Origin: Mycobacterium heckeshornense
GTDB lineage: Bacteria > Actinomycetota > Actinomycetes > Mycobacteriales > Mycobacteriaceae
Assembly: GCF_016592155.1 (NCBI RefSeq)
Contig: NZ_AP024237.1
Span: 2,480,001-2,544,000, forward strand
Length of the DNA: 64,000 bases
Reading direction: 5' to 3'
This document shows positions 45,460 through 54,702 of this stretch, one piece after another. Each line of letters opens with the position of its first letter. Position 1 is the first letter of the stretch. The translations under genes were made by a program, and so were the position numbers. The notes below the pieces were generated by a model. The model was given only the letters and a program-made list of their open reading frames with translations. It did not search any database and was not told the DNA's origin.

Positions 45460-46647
45460 ATGGCGCGCAACGCAAACGGCGAGGGCTCGATTTACAAGCG
45501 GATGCGGAACGGCCGCCCGGCGGGATACGTGGGCGCACTCCCCTACCACGACGACAACGGCGAGACCAAGCGCGTGCGCGTTTATGCACCCACGCGCGCC
45601 GAGGTCCGCAACAAACTGCGCAAGGTGCGCGAACGCATCGAGTCGGGCGCGCCGGCCCGCGACGCCAAGATGCCCGTCGGGGCGTGGCTGGCGCACTGGC
45701 GCGCAACGACGTTGGCGGCCAGCGACCGCAAACAGGCGACACGCGAGCTGTACTCGAATCTGTCACGGCGGCACCTTGAGCCTGAGCCGTTCGGTGCGAT
45801 CCGACTCGACAAGCTCAAGCCCAGCGACGTCGAGACGCTGGTGTTGGCGTTGCGTGCCAAGACAAAGCCTCCGCGCACTGAGGGCGAGGAAGTGCGGCGT
45901 GCGCTGTCCGACTCAACGATTCGCCAGACCTACACAGTTCTGCGGGCCGGGCTCGACGGCGCAGTGCGCGACGGTCTCCTCGCCAAGAATCCGGCCGCCG
46001 CGGTGAAGCGGCCCGGCGTCGCACGCACCGAGGCGAGGCACCCCGACCCCGATGCCGCCGCCGCCGTGCTCAAGCACGCGGCCGAGTCGCGCTATCACAC
46101 GGCGGTGGTGTTGATCGCGGCGACCGGGCTGCGGCGCGGCGAGGTGCTGGCGCTGACGTGGGACCGGGTTGACCTCGACGCCGGGCTGCTCAAGGTGGCA
46201 GCGACGATCGGGCGCGTTGGCGGCCAGCTCGTAGTGAGCGAGCCCAAGACGGCCCGATCACGGCGCACGGTGCCGCTTGCGCCGGCCGTCGTGGAAGTGC
46301 TCCGCAAGCACAAGGCGACGCAGGCCGCCGAACGCCTCCGCGCGGGCAATCAGTGGCGCGACAGCGGCCTGGTGTTCACGACCGAGCTGGGCGGGCCGGT
46401 CGACCCGCGAAATCTGCTGCGCGTCGTCGAGGTCGCCGCCAAAGCGGCCAAGGTCGACGGTGTCGGCGTGCATACGCTGCGGCACTCCGCGGCCGTCGCC
46501 TGGCTTGAGGCCGGGGTGCACATCAAGGCGGTGGCCGACCTGCTGGGGCACAGCTCGATCGCGGTCACCGGCGACGTCTACGGGCACACCAGCGACGATG
46601 CGGCGCGGGCCGCTGTCGACGGACTCAGCAGCGCCCTCGGGATTTGA
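45460..46647 (+). CDS. Tyrosine recombinase integrase
   Basis: 395 residues from ATG 45460 with AAAGGGCGGG upstream. An N-terminal AP2-like arm-binding segment (G-E-G-S-I-Y-K-R) is followed by a SAM-like core-binding domain. The catalytic domain has Arg in T-G-L-R-R-G-E-V, H-T-L-R-H-S (HxxR), L-L-G-H-S-S and the nucleophile Tyr in V-T-G-D-V-Y-G-H. It ends 97 bp from the attachment core in tRNA-Pro, the usual position. Mediates integration and, with the excisionase, excision. Confidence 0.94.
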   Translation: MARNANGEGSIYKRMRNGRPAGYVGALPYHDDNGETKRVRVYAPTRAEVRNKLRKVRERIESGAPARDAKMPVGAWLAHWRATTLAASDRKQATRELYSNLSRRHLEPEPFGAIRLDKLKPSDVETLVLALRAKTKPPRTEGEEVRRALSDSTIRQTYTVLRAGLDGAVRDGLLAKNPAAAVKRPGVARTEARHPDPDAAAAVLKHAAESRYHTAVVLIAATGLRRGEVLALTWDRVDLDAGLLKVAATIGRVGGQLVVSEPKTARSRRTVPLAPAVVEVLRKHKATQAAERLRAGNQWRDSGLVFTTELGGPVDPRNLLRVVEVAAKAAKVDGVGVHTLRHSAAVAWLEAGVHIKAVADLLGHSSIAVTGDVYGHTSDDAARAAVDGLSSALGI

Positions 46648-46650
46648 GGC

Positions 46651-46673
46651 GCGTTGCCTCCGCGTTGCCATCT
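46651..46673. repeat. Tandem repeats, candidate integrase arm-type sites (right)
   Basis: GCGTTGCCTCC followed directly by GCGTTGCCATCT, near-identical to the two GCGTTGCCATCC copies at 34509-34532. They start 3 bp after the integrase stop and end about 72 bp from the attachment core. Confidence 0.55.
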
Positions 46674-46744
46674 ATACCCCCTACGGGTACAAAAATTGCA
46701 GCCTCGCAATTCCGCGAGACCGCCTCTTACCTGCGAAAACTTCG

Positions 46745-46787
46745 GTCGGGCTGACAGGATTTGAACCTGCGACCACTTGACCCCCAG
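46745..46787. repeat. attR: attachment core within the intact tRNA-Pro
   Basis: 43 bp identical to 34363-34405. Integration restored a complete tRNA because the element carries the tRNA 3' half in its attachment site. Confidence 0.9.
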
Positions 46788-46819
46788 TCAAGTGCGCTAC
46801 CAAACTGCGCCACAGCCCG
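46746..46819 (-). tRNA. tRNA-Pro (anticodon GGG)
   Basis: 74 nt without CCA. Acceptor stem CGGGCTG pairs with CAGCCCG, discriminator A. D-arm GCGCAGTTTGGTAGCGC. Anticodon stem CTTGA/TCAAG encloses CTGGGGG, giving anticodon GGG. T-arm is GCAGGTTCAAATCCTGT. The 3' half coincides with the attachment core of the integrated element. Confidence 0.95.
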
Positions 46820-46990
46820 GTGTCGCCGTCGCTGTATCGGCGGCAGGTCGAAAGCCTACCCGAGAACGCGGCTATCGCCGCAATCCCCAACCGGGCGACC
46901 AGGTTCGGGTTTGTCCACAGTTCGGGGTTCATCCACAGCGGACAGCTTGCACGGTGATCAATGTCGGTCATCGCCGATAGGATCTCGAAC

Positions 46991-48361
46991 ATGGGTTCGA
47001 CTTGCGTGGGTGCTCCGCCGGAGGTGACTGCGGCGTTGGACGCCTTGGATGTGGCGGTGGCGCGGGTTCGCGAGTTGGACTTCCACCGCTATGAGCCGGC
47101 GGTGCGGCTGCGGGCGTTAGAGCACCTGGAGGACTCGAGGCGCCAGCAGGCGGTGGCCAGCCACGACCTGATCGCAAGCCTGGCCACAGAGGAGTTCGCG
47201 GCCATCGGTGGGGCGCCCCACAAGGTGATCGCCGACTGGCTGCGCATCAGCTGCGCCGAGGCGCGCCGGCGCATCCGCAACGCCGAACAACTCGCCCCTG
47301 GCCGCACACTCACCGGACAAACGCTGCCCCCGCAGCTGCCGGCCACCGCCGCGGCGTGGCGATCGGGGCTACTCGACGAGCAGCACCTGCGGGTCATCCA
47401 GACCTTTGTGCACGAGCTGCCCGACATCACCCCGCTACCCGTGGTGGTGGAGGCCGAACGATTCCTGGCCGAGCACGCCACCCAGCTGCGCCCCGACCAG
47501 CTCGACAAGCTGGCCCAGCGCTATGCGGTGCTGATCAATCCCGACGGCAAATTCTCCGACACTGATCGGGCCCGCCAGCGCGGCTTCACCTGGTGCGGGC
47601 AACGCCGCGACGGAATGAGCATCGGCAAACTCGTCGCCTCCCCCGAACTACGCGCCCACCTCGATGCCTGGCTGGCCCGCTTCGCCGCCCCGGGCATGTG
47701 CAACCCCGACGACCAAACCCCCTGCACCAACGGCACACCCAACCACGAAGCAGCGGGCAAGGACCTGCGCACCCACGCCCAACGCCAACACGACGCCCTC
47801 AACGCGCTGGTACGCGGCCAGCTCGGCGACCCCAACCTTGGAACACACAACGGATTGCCCGTCACCGTGATCGTGTCCACCACACTCAAGGAGTTGACCG
47901 CCGCCGCCGGGCATGCCCTCACCGGCGGCGGAACGCTATTGCCGATGCGCGACCTGATCCGCATGGCCAGCCACGCCCACCACTATCTGGCCGTCTTCGA
48001 CGACCACGACAACCGCCCCCTCTATCTCGGGCGCACCAAACGCATCGCCTCACCCGATCAGCGGGTGGTGTTGTATGCCAAAGACCGCGGCTGCACAGCA
48101 CCCGGCTGCGATATGCCCGGCTACTGGTGCGAAGTCCACCACACCGACAACTGGGCCCGCGGCGGGCACACCAACATCGACAAATTGACTCTGGCCTGCC
48201 AACCCGACCACACCCTCGCCGAGCAGGGCTGGCGCACCATCAAAAACACCAACGGCCAAACCCACTGGATCCCCCCACCCCACCTCGACCACGGCCAACC
48301 CCAAACCAACAACTACCACCACCCCGAACGGTTCTTCGACAACGACCCCGACACCCGCTGA
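46991..48361 (+). CDS. REP13E12-type DUF222/HNH endonuclease family protein
   Basis: 456 residues from ATG 46991, with AGGA eight bases upstream; ATG 46961 is an alternative. A DUF222 domain (R-E-L-D-F-H-R-Y-E-P-A-V-R-L-R-A-L-E-H-L) fills the first ~300 residues. A C-terminal HNH motif follows: C-T-A-P-G-C-D ... C-E-V-H-H-T-D-N-W-A-R-G-G-H-T-N-I-D-K-L-T-L-A-C. Members of this mycobacterial family are encoded by REP13E12 repeats, and REP13E12 is the integration site of prophage phiRv1. Enzymatic role unproven. Confidence 0.92.
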   Translation: MGSTCVGAPPEVTAALDALDVAVARVRELDFHRYEPAVRLRALEHLEDSRRQQAVASHDLIASLATEEFAAIGGAPHKVIADWLRISCAEARRRIRNAEQLAPGRTLTGQTLPPQLPATAAAWRSGLLDEQHLRVIQTFVHELPDITPLPVVVEAERFLAEHATQLRPDQLDKLAQRYAVLINPDGKFSDTDRARQRGFTWCGQRRDGMSIGKLVASPELRAHLDAWLARFAAPGMCNPDDQTPCTNGTPNHEAAGKDLRTHAQRQHDALNALVRGQLGDPNLGTHNGLPVTVIVSTTLKELTAAAGHALTGGGTLLPMRDLIRMASHAHHYLAVFDDHDNRPLYLGRTKRIASPDQRVVLYAKDRGCTAPGCDMPGYWCEVHHTDNWARGGHTNIDKLTLACQPDHTLAEQGWRTIKNTNGQTHWIPPPHLDHGQPQTNNYHHPERFFDNDPDTR

Positions 48362-48462
48362 GTGGACTAGAGGGTCAGTGGCAGTTAATTCGGGCCAACT
48401 ACGACAATCGTCGCGCGGAGCGCGCTGGGCCATGGCCGGCGCCCGTAGCAGGCACCAGGCAG

Positions 48463-49845
48463 TCAGCGTGGGCGTGCACCCAGCTTCTCCCGCACGCGTA
48501 CGTTGATCCGGATCGGGCTGCCCTCGAAGCCGAACGCCTCACGCAGCCGTCGTTCCAGGAACCGCCGGTACCCAGCCTCCAGGAACCCGGTGGTGAACAA
48601 CACGAATGTGGGCGGGCGGGCGGAGGCCTGTGTGGCGAACAGGATGCGCGGCTGCCTGCCGCCTCGCACCGGCGGCGGTGTCGCGGCGATCACGTCCTTC
48701 AGCCACGCGTTCAATCGGCCAGTGGGAACCCGGGTGTCCCACGACGCCAGCGCCTTTTCCAGCGCCGGTACCAGCTTCTGCACTGCCCGACCGGTCTTGG
48801 CGGAAATATTGACCCGCTGCGCCCAGCGCAGTTGCACCAGTTCCCGGTCGATCTCGCGTTCCAACAGCTCGCGCCGATCCTCGTCGACCAGGTCCCACTT
48901 ATTGAAGGCCAGCACCAATGCCCGGCCGGCCTCGATAACCATCGACACGATCCGCTGGTCCTGCTCGGTCAATGGCACGGAGGCGTCGATCAGCACGATC
49001 ACCACCTCTGCGGCATCGATTGCCCCATGCGTGCGCACCGACGCGTAGTACTCGTGCCCCCTGGCCTGGCCGACTTTGCGGCGCAGACCGGCCGTGTCGA
49101 CGAACCGCCACACCTTGCCGTCCAGCTCGATCAGCGAATCCACCGGATCGACGGTGGTGCCGCCGACCTCATGCACCACCGCCAGCTGATCGCCGGCCAG
49201 CCGATTCAGCAGCGAGCTCTTGCCGACGTTGGGTTTGCCCACCAGCGCCACCCGCCGCGGCCCGCCGCCTGCCGACGCCGTCTCGGCTACCTCAGGCAAT
49301 GCGGCCACCACCTCGTCCAGAAGCTCGGCAACACCTCGCCCGTGCATCGCGCTGATCGCGTAAGGCTGGCCCAGCCCCAACGACCACAGCGCCGCCGCGT
49401 CGGCCTCTCCCTTATCGCTGTCAACTTTGTTGGCCGCCAAAAAGACTGGCTTCCCCGAGCGGCGCAGGATACGAGCGGCCGCCTCATCCCCCGCTGTCGC
49501 GCCCACCACCGCGTCCACCACCAGGATCACCGCGTCGGCGGTGCGCATCGCCACCGCCGCCTGCTCGGCCACCAACTGCTGCAGCCCCTTCGCGTCCGGC
49601 TCCCACCCGCCGGTGTCTTGCACGACGAACCGCCGGCCGGTCCACAGCGCGTCGTAGGAAACCCGGTCTCGGGTCACGCCGGGCACGTCTTGCACGACCG
49701 CTTCGCGGCGACCCAGGATCCGGTTGACCAACGTGGACTTGCCCACGTTCGGCCGGCCCACCACCGCCACCACGGGCGGCGCCTCGGCAGCGACTTCCTC
49801 GAGCTCCCAGTCGCTTTCGTCGCTCCAGGTACCGTCCTGGCTCAT
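48463..49845 (-). CDS. der: Ribosome-biogenesis GTPase Der (EngA)
   Basis: 460 residues with two tandem GTPase domains: G1 motifs G-R-P-N-V-G-K-S-T near residue 31 and G-K-P-N-V-G-K-S-S near 202, with N-K-V-D and N-K-W-D specificity motifs. A C-terminal KH-like domain follows. Acts in 50S subunit maturation. Start overlaps the cmk stop by 4 bp. Confidence 0.97.
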   Translation of the reverse strand: MSQDGTWSDESDWELEEVAAEAPPVVAVVGRPNVGKSTLVNRILGRREAVVQDVPGVTRDRVSYDALWTGRRFVVQDTGGWEPDAKGLQQLVAEQAAVAMRTADAVILVVDAVVGATAGDEAAARILRRSGKPVFLAANKVDSDKGEADAAALWSLGLGQPYAISAMHGRGVAELLDEVVAALPEVAETASAGGGPRRVALVGKPNVGKSSLLNRLAGDQLAVVHEVGGTTVDPVDSLIELDGKVWRFVDTAGLRRKVGQARGHEYYASVRTHGAIDAAEVVIVLIDASVPLTEQDQRIVSMVIEAGRALVLAFNKWDLVDEDRRELLEREIDRELVQLRWAQRVNISAKTGRAVQKLVPALEKALASWDTRVPTGRLNAWLKDVIAATPPPVRGGRQPRILFATQASARPPTFVLFTTGFLEAGYRRFLERRLREAFGFEGSPIRINVRVREKLGARPR

Positions 49846-50525
49846 CGCACCGCCTCGCTGCGCTGCTTGACCAACTCCAGCAGATGAGCGATCACCTCGG
49901 TCTCGGTCATCTCGCTGGTGTCGACGACGACGGCGTCGGCGGCCGCCCGCAGCGGCGACACCGCGCGGGTTGAATCGAGGTGGTCACGGCGGCGCACATC
50001 GGCGAGCACACTGTCGTAGTCGTCGGACAAACCTGCGGCAATGTTCTGGTCATTGCGCCGCTGCGCCCTGGTCTCCGCCGACGCGGTCAGAAAGATCTTC
50101 ACGTCCGCATCAGGCAATACCACCGTCCCGACGTCGCGGCCCTCTACCACGATGCTCGACGGCCCAGCAGCCAGCTCGCGTTGTAGACCTACCAGCCGGG
50201 AACGCACAGCCGGAACAGACGACACCGCGGATACCGCCCTGGTGACTTCATCACCGCGGATTTCAACCGAAACATCTTCTGCGCCAAGATAACAGCGATC
50301 GACATCAGGGTCATACCCCACGGACAGCTGCACGCTCGCCGCCAGGTCGCCCACAGCCGCTTCGTCAGAGGGGTCGATGCCAGCGCGCAGCACTGCCAGA
50401 GTCACAATCCTGTACATCGCACCGGTGTCCAGATATCGGGCGCCCAATGCCCGCGCTAGTCCCCTTGAGACAGAAGACTTTCCGGTTCCAGCCGGACCAT
50501 CGACGGTGACCACGACCGGGCTCAC
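49842..50525 (-). CDS. cmk: Cytidylate kinase Cmk
   Basis: 227 residues. The P-loop [10 protein letters not shown] lies near the N-terminus, with [10 protein letters not shown] and [15 protein letters not shown]. Phosphorylates CMP/dCMP. Overlaps both neighbours by 4 bp in an rluB-cmk-der operon. Confidence 0.97.
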   Translation of the reverse strand: MSPVVVTVDGPAGTGKSSVSRGLARALGARYLDTGAMYRIVTLAVLRAGIDPSDEAAVGDLAASVQLSVGYDPDVDRCYLGAEDVSVEIRGDEVTRAVSAVSSVPAVRSRLVGLQRELAAGPSSIVVEGRDVGTVVLPDADVKIFLTASAETRAQRRNDQNIAAGLSDDYDSVLADVRRRDHLDSTRAVSPLRAAADAVVVDTSEMTETEVIAHLLELVKQRSEAVR

Positions 50526-51262
50526 AGGCCCACCGCTTTGTACAGTTTCCCAACTTCGTTGCGGCCCAACGCCCGGATACTGCCCGGCCGCTGGTTGCCC
50601 AGCGATACCGGGCCGATATCGGTGCGCACCAGCGCCTGCACCGGAAACCCCGCAGCTGCCAGCAACCGGCGCACAATGCGTTTGCGCCCTTCGTGCAAGC
50701 TGACCCGCACCAGGGTTTTGCCCGGAACCGCGTCCACCACAGCGAAATCGTCCACCGCAACGCTACCGTCGTCCAGCTCGACGCCGGCGCGTAGTTTCTT
50801 GCCCAGCGCGCGCGGCACCGTCCCGGCCACTGTTGCCAGATACGTCTTGGGCACGGCATAGGAGGGGTGCATCAACCGATGTGCCAGCTCACCGTCGTTG
50901 GTCAACAGGATCAACCCCTCACTGTCGGCGTCGAGCCGACCGACGTGAAAGAGGTTCTTCTTGCCGCGCACCCGATGCGCGATCAAGTCTCCGATGCACG
51001 GACGCCCGCGATCATCCGACATCGTCGAGTGCATACCGCGCGGCTTGTTCAACGCCAGATACACCAGCGACTCGTCGACAATCACCCGAGCGCCGTCGAC
51101 GCGGACCACCGATGCGTCCGGGTCGACCCGGGTGCCCAATTCCTTGACCAGCTGCCCATCAACCTCGACGCGCCCGTCGGTGATCATCTTCTCAGCCGCG
51201 CGCCGCGACGCAATCCCCGCCTGCGACAACAGTTTTTGCAGCCGGACGCCCTCAGCCATCAC
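50522..51262 (-). CDS. RluB-type rRNA pseudouridine synthase
   Basis: 246 residues (or 245 from ATG 51259). An N-terminal S4 RNA-binding domain ([19 protein letters not shown]) precedes a pseudouridine synthase domain. [17 protein letters not shown] contains the catalytic Asp. Corresponds to Rv1711. Start overlaps the scpB stop. Confidence 0.94.
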   Translation of the reverse strand: MMAEGVRLQKLLSQAGIASRRAAEKMITDGRVEVDGQLVKELGTRVDPDASVVRVDGARVIVDESLVYLALNKPRGMHSTMSDDRGRPCIGDLIAHRVRGKKNLFHVGRLDADSEGLILLTNDGELAHRLMHPSYAVPKTYLATVAGTVPRALGKKLRAGVELDDGSVAVDDFAVVDAVPGKTLVRVSLHEGRKRIVRRLLAAAGFPVQALVRTDIGPVSLGNQRPGSIRALGRNEVGKLYKAVGL

Positions 51263-51954
51263 TCCTCGTCCGTGTCGAACGATGTGGGCTGCTCAGAAGC
51301 CGGGCCGCCACCGAGTTTGACGAAACGTGGCTCGGCGTCGAGAGATTCGCTGATGTCGTCAATGGTGTCGACGTCGGGCAGCAGCGGCGCGATGTCAGGG
51401 AGCTCGCCCAGCGATGACAGTCCCAGTCGCTCCAAGAACAGTTCGGTGGTGGCGAAGGTCGTCGCGCCGGTGTCGGGATCGGTGCCCGCCTCGGTGATCA
51501 GCCCGCGCGCCAGCAGCGTGCGCATGACGGCGTCGACGTTGACGCCGCGGACGGCGCTGACCCGCGCCCGGGTCACCGGCTGTCGATAGGCCACCACCGC
51601 CAGGGTCTCCAAAGCGGCTCGGGTCAGCTTGGTCCGTGAACCGTCGAGCAGCAGCCGCTCGACATAGGGCGCGAACCGGGCGCGGGTATACATGCGCCAT
51701 CCCCCGCCCGCCTCGCGCAGATCGATACCGCTATCGCGTTCGGCCAGTTCGTCGGCCATCAGCCGCAGCTTGGCGGCGACCCGGTACACCGGTTGCTCGG
51801 TGACCGCGGCGAGCGTCTCCACCGTCACCGGGGTGTCCACCACCAACAGCAGCGCCTCGAGCACCCGGCCCAGCTCGTCGTCGTCGAGTTGCGGCGACGG
51901 CTCCAGGCCAGGGACGTCGAGACCCAAGTCGGGCTCGGGCATTTCCCCGTTCAC
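51259..51954 (-). CDS. scpB: Segregation and condensation protein ScpB
   Basis: 231 residues from GTG 51954 with GAGGAGG upstream. Two winged helices: L-G-R-V-L-E-A-L-L-L-V-V-D-T-P-V-T, and T-R-A-A-L-E-T-L-A-V-V-A-Y-R-Q-P-V-T-R-A, the ScpB signature. Forms the condensin complex with Smc and ScpA; scpA lies 49 bp upstream. Confidence 0.95.
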   Translation of the reverse strand: MNGEMPEPDLGLDVPGLEPSPQLDDDELGRVLEALLLVVDTPVTVETLAAVTEQPVYRVAAKLRLMADELAERDSGIDLREAGGGWRMYTRARFAPYVERLLLDGSRTKLTRAALETLAVVAYRQPVTRARVSAVRGVNVDAVMRTLLARGLITEAGTDPDTGATTFATTELFLERLGLSSLGELPDIAPLLPDVDTIDDISESLDAEPRFVKLGGGPASEQPTSFDTDEE

Positions 51955-52003
51955 CGGTGCCGTTCCTCCTCATCGCATTGCTCTGTCGTGCCGACGGCGC
52001 GGG

Positions 52004-52837
52004 TCATGGTTGGTCTTGCGTGTCCGGCGGCTGTGCTTTCACCAAGTCTTGGCTGGTCGGCCGTTCTCCGGTCCATGAAACCTGGAGCACACCAAGCGGT
52101 TCTGCCTGGTCGAATGCTACCGCTCCGGCCCGGTACAGTTCGAGCAGCGCCAGGAATCGGCCAACGATCTCGATCGGCGCCCCGCAGTCGGCGACCAGCT
52201 CGGAAAACGACGCCCAGACGCCGACACCCCGCGCTTCCAGCAGGTCCAGCAGCTGCTCGGCCTGCTGGGGCACCGAGACCGTCGGGTGGTGCAGATGCTC
52301 GGTGGCCACCACCGGCGCCGCCCGCGGCGCTAACGCGACCGCAGCGATCTGGGCAAACCTCTCGGCGTCGACACCGAGCAGAACCTCGGGCAGCAAGTTT
52401 GCGAACCGGTCCTCCAGCGACACCGCACGCGGATAGCTGCGCAACGCGGCCGCCTCCAGCTCGGCGAACATCTGGGCGACGTGCTTGAACGCGCGGTATT
52501 GCAGGAGCCGGGCGAACAGCAGGTCACGGACCTCCAGCAGCGCCAAGTCCTCCTGGTCTTCGACCTGTCCGGCGGGCAGCAGCCGCGCAGCCTTGAGGTC
52601 GAGCAGCGTCGCGGCGACCACCAGGAACGCGGTGGTCTCTTCCAGCTCGAGGTCGGGTCCGATCGCACGGGTGTAGGCGATGAATTCGTCGGTGACCTGA
52701 TGCAGCGCCACTTCGGTCACGTCGAGCCGGTGCGCGAAGATCAGTTGCAGCAACAGGTCGAACGGCCCCTCGAAGTTCGTGAGCCGGACCTGAAAGCCGT
52801 TCTGGGGGGAGACGTCGAACTCCAGGCGATCGTTCAC
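52004..52837 (-). CDS. scpA: Segregation and condensation protein ScpA
   Basis: 277 residues. Kleisin with F-E-G-P-F-D-L-L-L-Q-L-I near residue 22, the helical middle D-L-L-F-A-R-L-L-Q-Y-R-A-F-K, and a C-terminal winged helix. Bridges the Smc heads. ATG start overlaps the parA-like stop by 4 bp. Confidence 0.95.
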   Translation of the reverse strand: MNDRLEFDVSPQNGFQVRLTNFEGPFDLLLQLIFAHRLDVTEVALHQVTDEFIAYTRAIGPDLELEETTAFLVVAATLLDLKAARLLPAGQVEDQEDLALLEVRDLLFARLLQYRAFKHVAQMFAELEAAALRSYPRAVSLEDRFANLLPEVLLGVDAERFAQIAAVALAPRAAPVVATEHLHHPTVSVPQQAEQLLDLLEARGVGVWASFSELVADCGAPIEIVGRFLALLELYRAGAVAFDQAEPLGVLQVSWTGERPTSQDLVKAQPPDTQDQP

Positions 52838-53700
52838 GCGCCGAAGCGGTCGATGACCTCGCGGGCCAGCGAGCGATAAGCCTCGGCGCCGCTCGACTTG
52901 GGCGCCCAGGAGGTAATGGGTTCGCCGGCGACACTGGTCTCCGGGAAGCGCACTGTCCGAGTGATGACGGTGTCAAACACGAGGTCGCCGAACCGTTCCA
53001 CGACGCGGGCCATGACTTCACGGGCGTTGACCGTGCGCGGGTCATAGCGGGTGATCAGGATCCCGGTGATTTCCAGCTTCGGGTTGAGCCGATCGCGCAC
53101 CTTATCGACGGTATCCGTGAGCAGGGCCAGCCCGCGCAGCGCGAAATATTCGCATTCGGTGGGGATTACCACGCCGTCGGAGCATGCCAGGCCGTTGACG
53201 GTGAGCAGCCCCAGGGACGGCTGGCAATCGATCAGCACATAGTCGTAGCGGTCGAGCACTGGATGCAGCGCCCGCGCCAGGGTCTGCTCGCGACCCACCT
53301 CATTGACCAGCTGAATCTCGGCGGCCGACAGATCGATGTTGCTCGGCACCAGGTCCATGTGCTTGACGCGGGTATGGATCAGCACGTCGTCGATCGACAC
53401 CCGCGGCTCGACCAGCAAGTTGTGGATGGTGCTCGCCAACTCGTAGTGCGGCACACCGAGTCCAGCCGAGAGTGCGCCCTGCGGGTCCATGTCCACCAGC
53501 AGCACGCGGCGCCCGTAGTCGGCCAGCGCGGCGCCCAGGTTGATGACGGATGTGGTCTTGCCGACACCGCCCTTCTGGTTACACATTGCGACGACCTTTG
53601 CCGGACCGTGCGAAGTACGGGGTTTGGGGTCGGGAATCACCCGGGGCGGCCGTCCGGTGAGGCCTATTCCTGCGCCACCGTTGTCGGCGTCGTCGGTCAT
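52834..53700 (-). CDS. ParA/Soj-family ATPase
   Basis: 288 residues from ATG 53700. Deviant Walker A C-N-Q-K-G-G-V-G-K-T-T near residue 42, A' box V-L-L-V-D-M-D-P-Q-G-A-L-S and B motif Y-V-L-I-D-C-Q-P-S-L-G. Corresponds to Rv1708, next to scpA-scpB; involved in chromosome partitioning or cell-cycle positioning. It is not the oriC-proximal parA, as no parB follows. Confidence 0.94.
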   Translation of the reverse strand: MTDDADNGGAGIGLTGRPPRVIPDPKPRTSHGPAKVVAMCNQKGGVGKTTSVINLGAALADYGRRVLLVDMDPQGALSAGLGVPHYELASTIHNLLVEPRVSIDDVLIHTRVKHMDLVPSNIDLSAAEIQLVNEVGREQTLARALHPVLDRYDYVLIDCQPSLGLLTVNGLACSDGVVIPTECEYFALRGLALLTDTVDKVRDRLNPKLEITGILITRYDPRTVNAREVMARVVERFGDLVFDTVITRTVRFPETSVAGEPITSWAPKSSGAEAYRSLAREVIDRFGA

Positions 53701-53931
53701 GGGCGCCAATCCTCGATCCCGGCTACCCCGGCGCCGTCGTGGTCGCCGCGGGTCATGCCCTGCCGCGGCTTGTCATCGACCGCTCAGAGACAACGAGCGG
53801 TACCGGGCTGGTGACGGACAGGCTAGCGGCGAACATCGCAGGAAAGTCTAACGGCTTAACGCGCCTGCGCCGGGAAACCGGTAGCCAAGGTACGCAGCCG
53901 ATACTCGAGCCACGCAGCTATCGTGTCGGCC

Positions 53932-54684
53932 ATGACCCTCAAGCAGCGTGTCCCGTTCTTGCGGTGGTCGGTGTGGCGGATGGCGACCGGTAACCGCAAC
54001 ATCCTCACCACGGGCCAGATCGGCGACGGACGCGAGGCCGCAGCCGTCGAATATGTGCTGACAAACGCCCGCGCGGGTGATGTCGACGACGTGCTGGCCA
54101 CCCTCGACCGGTTCGCCTACGAGAAGTCGATGCTGATCAACGTAGGCCCGGAGAAGGGGGCACTGCTGGACGCGGCGGTCCGGCGTGCCGACCCCAGGCT
54201 CGCCCTCGAGCTCGGCACCTACTGCGGATACGGTGCGCTACGGATTGCCCGTGCTGCGCCCGCCGCCAAGGTGTACTCGGTCGAACTCGCCGAAGCCAAC
54301 GCCGTCAACGCCCGGCAGATCTGGGCGCATGCCGGTGTCGGTGACCGGGTGACCTGTGTGGTCGGCACCATCGGCGACGGGGGGCGGACACTTGACGCGC
54401 TGGCCACCGAACACGGCTTCACCGCCGGCGCCCTGGACTTCCTGTTCCTCGACCACGACAAGAACGCCTACCTGCCCGACCTGCGGAGCATCCTCGACCG
54501 GGGCTGGTTGCACCGAGGTTCGATTGTCGTCGCCGACAACGTCAGGGTCCCCGGCGCGCCCAAATATCGCGCCTACATGCGAGCGCAGCAGGGCAAGCTG
54601 TGGGACACCGTCGAGCACAAGGCACACGTGGAGTACCAGACGCTGATATCCGATCTCGTGCTGGAGTCGGAATACCTGGGCTGA
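53932..54684 (+). CDS. Catechol O-methyltransferase-like SAM enzyme
   Basis: 250 residues from ATG 53932 (GTG 53923 possible). COMT-type motif L-A-L-E-L-G-T-Y-C-G-Y-G-A-L-R near residue 88. V-Y-S-V-E-L-A-E carries the ribose-binding Glu, and L-D-F-L-F-L-D-H-D-K-N-A-Y and V-A-D-N-V hold the metal-binding Asp/Asn positions. Counterpart of Rv1703c and oriented opposite to its neighbours. Substrate uncertain. Confidence 0.92.
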   Translation: MTLKQRVPFLRWSVWRMATGNRNILTTGQIGDGREAAAVEYVLTNARAGDVDDVLATLDRFAYEKSMLINVGPEKGALLDAAVRRADPRLALELGTYCGYGALRIARAAPAAKVYSVELAEANAVNARQIWAHAGVGDRVTCVVGTIGDGGRTLDALATEHGFTAGALDFLFLDHDKNAYLPDLRSILDRGWLHRGSIVVADNVRVPGAPKYRAYMRAQQGKLWDTVEHKAHVEYQTLISDLVLESEYLG

Positions 54685-54702
54685 CCACCGCGCCACGCAG
54701 CG

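Larger units (their letters stand above)
34363..46787. mobile_element. Integrated phage-satellite-like element in tRNA-Pro
   Basis: A 43-bp direct repeat (34363-34405 and 46745-46787) bounds 12.4 kb. The right copy is inside an intact tRNA-Pro gene; the left copy is the displaced 3' end of that tRNA. Inside, from the integrase end: tyrosine integrase, divergent excisionase, D5/P4-type primase-helicase, six small ORFs, a P27-type small terminase, then OLD-type and SRA/HNH nuclease genes. No capsid, portal, protease, tail, large terminase or lysis gene is present. Excluding 3.1 kb of nested IS the element is about 9.3 kb, similar to phiRv1/phiRv2 and PICIs. Best explained as a phage satellite, partly decayed. 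A heavily deleted prophage is the alternative. Confidence 0.85.

Noticed and set aside
47593..49887. 764-codon plus-strand ORF
   Set aside because: It is the reverse-frame shadow of the REP13E12 gene end and of der; low-complexity Arg/Pro/His composition and no family resemblance.
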